Assembly: GCA_017307785.1 (NCBI GenBank)
Contig: JAFKGI010000065.1
Location: forward strand, 1-35,614
Reading direction: 5' to 3'
Length of the DNA stretch: 35,614 bases
Source of the DNA: Vulcanimicrobiota bacterium
Lineage (GTDB): Bacteria; Vulcanimicrobiota; Xenobia; Xenobiales; JADMJV01
Shown here one piece after another: positions 33,259 to 35,614 of this stretch. The notes beneath the pieces are model-generated. The model was not told the DNA's origin and made no database searches. It saw only the letters and a list, made by a program, of their open reading frames with translations. Positions within the stretch are counted from its first letter, which is position 1. The number at the start of each line of letters is the position of its first letter. Position numbers and translations under genes: made by a program.

Positions 33259-35250
33259 ATGCAAGCTTGCCCTGAACTCACAGTCGAGATCGAAGAAACC
33301 ATCAACCGCGCCACCGACTGGAGCTGCCGAAACCAGCATCCCGGGGGCCACTGGGTCGGATTCCTCGAGACCAACTGTACCATGGAAGCCGAATGGATCC
33401 TGGGAATGCACATCCTGGGCGTCAAGGATGACCCCAAGAAGGAAGGCGTGCTCAAAGCCATCCGCACCATGCAGCGCCCGGACGGTGCCTGGGAGGTTTA
33501 CCACGAGGCCGAGTCCGGCGACATGAACGCCACCGTGGAGTGCTATGCAGCCCTGCGCGCCTCCGGTGCCGGTGCCCACGAACCCCACATGATTCGGGCC
33601 CGCGAGTGGATTCTATCCCACGGCGGAGTCGAATCGTGCCGCGTCTTTACCAAGATCTGGCTGGCCATGCTGGGCGAATGGCCCTGGGACGGCACCCCGA
33701 CCTTGCCGCCGGAAATCGTCCACTTCCCCCTCAAATTCCCCTTCAGCCTCTACAACTTCGCGAGTTGGGCCCGGGCCACCATCGTCCCCCTGTGCGTCAT
33801 CTCGGCCCGCCGCCCGGTTGTGCCCCTGGCCCCCGGTTGCACCCTCGACGAACTCTTTCCCAAAGGACGCAAAGGCCGCCACACCAAGCTGCCCCGCCCC
33901 AAAGGCTTCGGCTGGGCCAAATTCTTCTGGGTGGCCGACAAAGCGCTGCGCGCTTACCAGAAATACTCGCCCATCAAGCCCTTCCGCGAAAACGCCATCA
34001 AAAATTGCCTGGAGTGGATTCTCTCCCGCCAGGAAGCCGATGGTTGCTGGGCCGGCATTCAGCCGCCCTGGATCTATTCGCTCATGGCCCTGCGCTTCGA
34101 AGGCTACCCGCTCGACCACCCTGTGCTTAAAGCCGGCATCCGCTGCTTCGACCAGCCCTGGGCCGAAAACAACGACCGCGGCACCTTCCTGCAGGCCTGC
34201 ACCTCACCGGTCTGGGACACTCTGCTGACCCAACTGGCCCTGCTCGACTGCGGCTGGGACTGCTCCTCGCCCGAATTCCTCAAGTCGCTGCAGTACATCC
34301 TCAAAGAGCAAATCACCGCTCGCGGTGACTGGTGCTTCAAAGTTCCCAACGTCCAGGGCGGCGGCTGGGCCTTCGAATACGAGAACGACTGGTACCCGGA
34401 CGTGGACGACACGGCCGTCGGTCTGATCGTCCTCTCAGGAGCCCTGGCCAGCGCCCCCGAACACCTCAAGGCCCCCATCCAAGAAGCCCTGCGCCGCGCC
34501 GAAGGCTGGGTGCGCGCCATGGTCTGCTCCAACGGAGCCTGGGCCGCCTTCGACAAGGACAACACCGAGCCGCTCATCAAGCTCATTCCTTTCTGCGACT
34601 TCGGCGAAGCCATCGACCCTCCCAGCGTGGACGTCACCGCCCACGTAGTGGAAGCCCTCGGCTGCATGGGTCACGACATGACCGACCCCCAGGTGGCCCG
34701 CGCCGTCGATTACCTGCGCAAAGAACAAGAAGCCGACGGCAGCTGGTTCGGCCGCTGGGGCGTCAATCACATCTACGGCACCGCCGCCGTCCTGCCCGCC
34801 CTCCACAAAGTCGGCGAGAACATGCAGTCTCTCTATGTCACCAAAGCCGCCGATTGGCTGGTCTCCAAACAGAACGCCGACGGCGGCTGGGGTGAAACCT
34901 GCGCCTCCTATATGGACGAAAACCTCCGCGGCGTCGGCCCCTCCACCGCCAGCCAGACCGGCTGGGCCCTCATGGCCCTACTGGCCACCGGCGGCTATCA
35001 AGAATCCATCGCCCGCGGCATCCGCTACCTCTCCTCGACCCAAACCGCCGATGGCACCTGGGAAGAAAAGCACTACACCGGCACCGGCTTCCCCGGCTAC
35101 GGCGGCGGAGCCCGCACCGACCTCAAAGGCGGCAAAACCCTCAAACAAGGCCGCGAACTCAGCCGCGGCTTCATGCTCCGCTATCACATGTACCGCCACT
35201 ACTTCCCCCTCATGGCCCTGGGCCGCGCCCGCGACCACTTCGCCAAATAA
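33259..35250 (+). CDS. shc: Squalene-hopene cyclase
   Basis: 663 residues, within the normal range. It cyclises squalene to hopene/diplopterol, the first committed step of hopanoid synthesis, as a monotopic membrane enzyme. The catalytic DxDD is DVDD at 381-384 in WYPDVDDTAVG. Several QW-type repeats are visible: QHPGGHW, MQRPDGAWEV, QEADGCWAG, NVQGGGWAFEYEN, EADGSWFGRWGVNHIYGT, QNADGGWGETCASY and QTADGTWEEKHYTGTGFPG. The GWAFE and NHIYGT segments are strongly conserved in the family. No other hopanoid (hpn) gene or squalene synthase is next to it. The ATG at 33259 has GGACGGA about 9 bases upstream. A perfect hairpin (35258-35285) follows the stop. Confidence 0.97.
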   Translation: MQACPELTVEIEETINRATDWSCRNQHPGGHWVGFLETNCTMEAEWILGMHILGVKDDPKKEGVLKAIRTMQRPDGAWEVYHEAESGDMNATVECYAALRASGAGAHEPHMIRAREWILSHGGVESCRVFTKIWLAMLGEWPWDGTPTLPPEIVHFPLKFPFSLYNFASWARATIVPLCVISARRPVVPLAPGCTLDELFPKGRKGRHTKLPRPKGFGWAKFFWVADKALRAYQKYSPIKPFRENAIKNCLEWILSRQEADGCWAGIQPPWIYSLMALRFEGYPLDHPVLKAGIRCFDQPWAENNDRGTFLQACTSPVWDTLLTQLALLDCGWDCSSPEFLKSLQYILKEQITARGDWCFKVPNVQGGGWAFEYENDWYPDVDDTAVGLIVLSGALASAPEHLKAPIQEALRRAEGWVRAMVCSNGAWAAFDKDNTEPLIKLIPFCDFGEAIDPPSVDVTAHVVEALGCMGHDMTDPQVARAVDYLRKEQEADGSWFGRWGVNHIYGTAAVLPALHKVGENMQSLYVTKAADWLVSKQNADGGWGETCASYMDENLRGVGPSTASQTGWALMALLATGGYQESIARGIRYLSSTQTADGTWEEKHYTGTGFPGYGGGARTDLKGGKTLKQGRELSRGFMLRYHMYRHYFPLMALGRARDHFAK

Positions 35251-35257
35251 AGCCGAC

Positions 35258-35285
35258 CCGGAACCCGCCAGCAGGCGGGTTCCGG
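35258..35285. terminator. Perfect 12-bp hairpin after shc
   Basis: CCGGAACCCGCC (35258-35269) and GGCGGGTTCCGG (35274-35285) pair perfectly around AGCA, starting 7 bases after the shc stop. There is no T-run behind it, so it may work with a termination factor or protect the 3' end of the transcript. The second tandem array begins 14 bases later. Confidence 0.75.
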
Positions 35286-35299
35286 CCCCCCTCAAAAAC

Positions 35300-35614
35300 G
35301 TCCGCCACCGGCCCCAGACAGTCCGCCACCAGCCCCGGACAACCGCCGTCCGCCACCAGCGCCAGACAGTCCGCCACCCGCCCCGGACAAAGCCCCCGTC
35401 CGCCACCAGCGCCAGACAGTCCGCCACCCGCCCCGGACAGTCCGCCACCCGCCACCAGCGCCAGACAGTCCGCCACCCGCCCCGGACAGCCGCCGTCCGC
35501 CACCAGCCTCGGACAACCGTCGTCCGCCACCAGCGCCAGACAGTCCGCCACCCGCCCCGGACAACCGTCGTCCGCCACCAGCGCCAGACAGTCCGCCACC
35601 CGCCCCGGACAACC
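35300..35614. repeat. Tandem array of 21-bp units with short spacers, runs off window
   Basis: Units of 21 bp that begin GTCCGCCACC and end (C/G)CC(A/G)GACA, mostly in pairs (an A-type with CAGCGCCAGACA and a C-type with CGCCCCGGACA) separated by 6- to 8-base spacers such as ACCGTC, ACCGCC or AAGCCCCC. The pair plus spacer gives a 48-base higher-order period near the right end. C-type units have GTCCG and CGGAC at their ends, so each can form a 5-bp hairpin. No stop triplets occur in several frames, which explains the open frames on the minus strand. It is unrelated in sequence to the array at 25207. The window ends within it. Confidence 0.93.

Noticed and set aside
35300..35614. CRISPR array at the right end
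   Set aside because: Units are nearly contiguous, the 6- to 8-base spacers are themselves repeated, and no cas gene is present.

Overview
The window looks like a chromosomal segment of a GC-rich, hopanoid-producing bacterium. I infer this from the strongly C/G-biased third codon positions, a full-length squalene-hopene cyclase, secreted hydrolases with Sec-type signal peptides, and closely packed, often overlapping genes. I cannot place it in a phylum from the sequence. Many genes lack a strong Shine-Dalgarno and several probably start with GTG or TTG. I found no tRNA, rRNA, CRISPR array, transposase or phage gene.

Layout. 1-363: AT-rich edge with two hairpins and no convincing gene. 364-3269 (minus): aldo/keto reductase, AraC-type regulator, aldo/keto reductase, apparently one operon, with a tandem direct repeat typical of an AraC-family operator just upstream. 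3377-5770: a short type-B carboxylesterase, a single-domain response regulator and a secreted serine hydrolase. 5760-6754 (minus): a basic NlpC/P60-like protein followed, with a 4-base overlap, by a very acidic small protein. 6938-7597: an orphan LuxR-type response regulator.

7599-16788 is the most interesting part, a compact biosynthetic locus. It holds a GT8-like glycosyltransferase, a large fusion (FkbH-type glyceryl loader, acetyltransferase-like domain, carrier protein, GT-A-like domain), a radical SAM/SPASM enzyme, and a one-module NRPS (C-A-PCP-TE) whose stop overlaps the radical SAM start. I infer that a C3 glyceryl unit loaded on the fusion's carrier protein is the donor for the starting C domain of the NRPS, giving a small glyceryl-amino-acid product that may then be glycosylated and modified by radical chemistry.

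16903-21247 (plus): four mainly hydrolytic or envelope genes (alpha/beta hydrolase, S41 protease, DUF885 metallopeptidase-like protein, small membrane-anchored protein), closed by a terminator shared with a convergent small secreted protein. 21817-25179 (plus): acyl-CoA synthetase, UV-damage endonuclease UvsE and a glycerophosphodiester phosphodiesterase. 25207-26085: an 879-bp tandem array of 47 units of 18 or 21 bp. 26195-33194 (plus): two DUF4139/MuiA-like proteins, the first carrying an apparent FliG-N-like insertion, then a 1087-residue coiled-coil protein with 18 near-identical 24-residue repeats and a tail of repeated LG-x-x-P motifs. 33259-35250: squalene-hopene cyclase, followed by a perfect hairpin and a second, unrelated tandem array that runs off the window.
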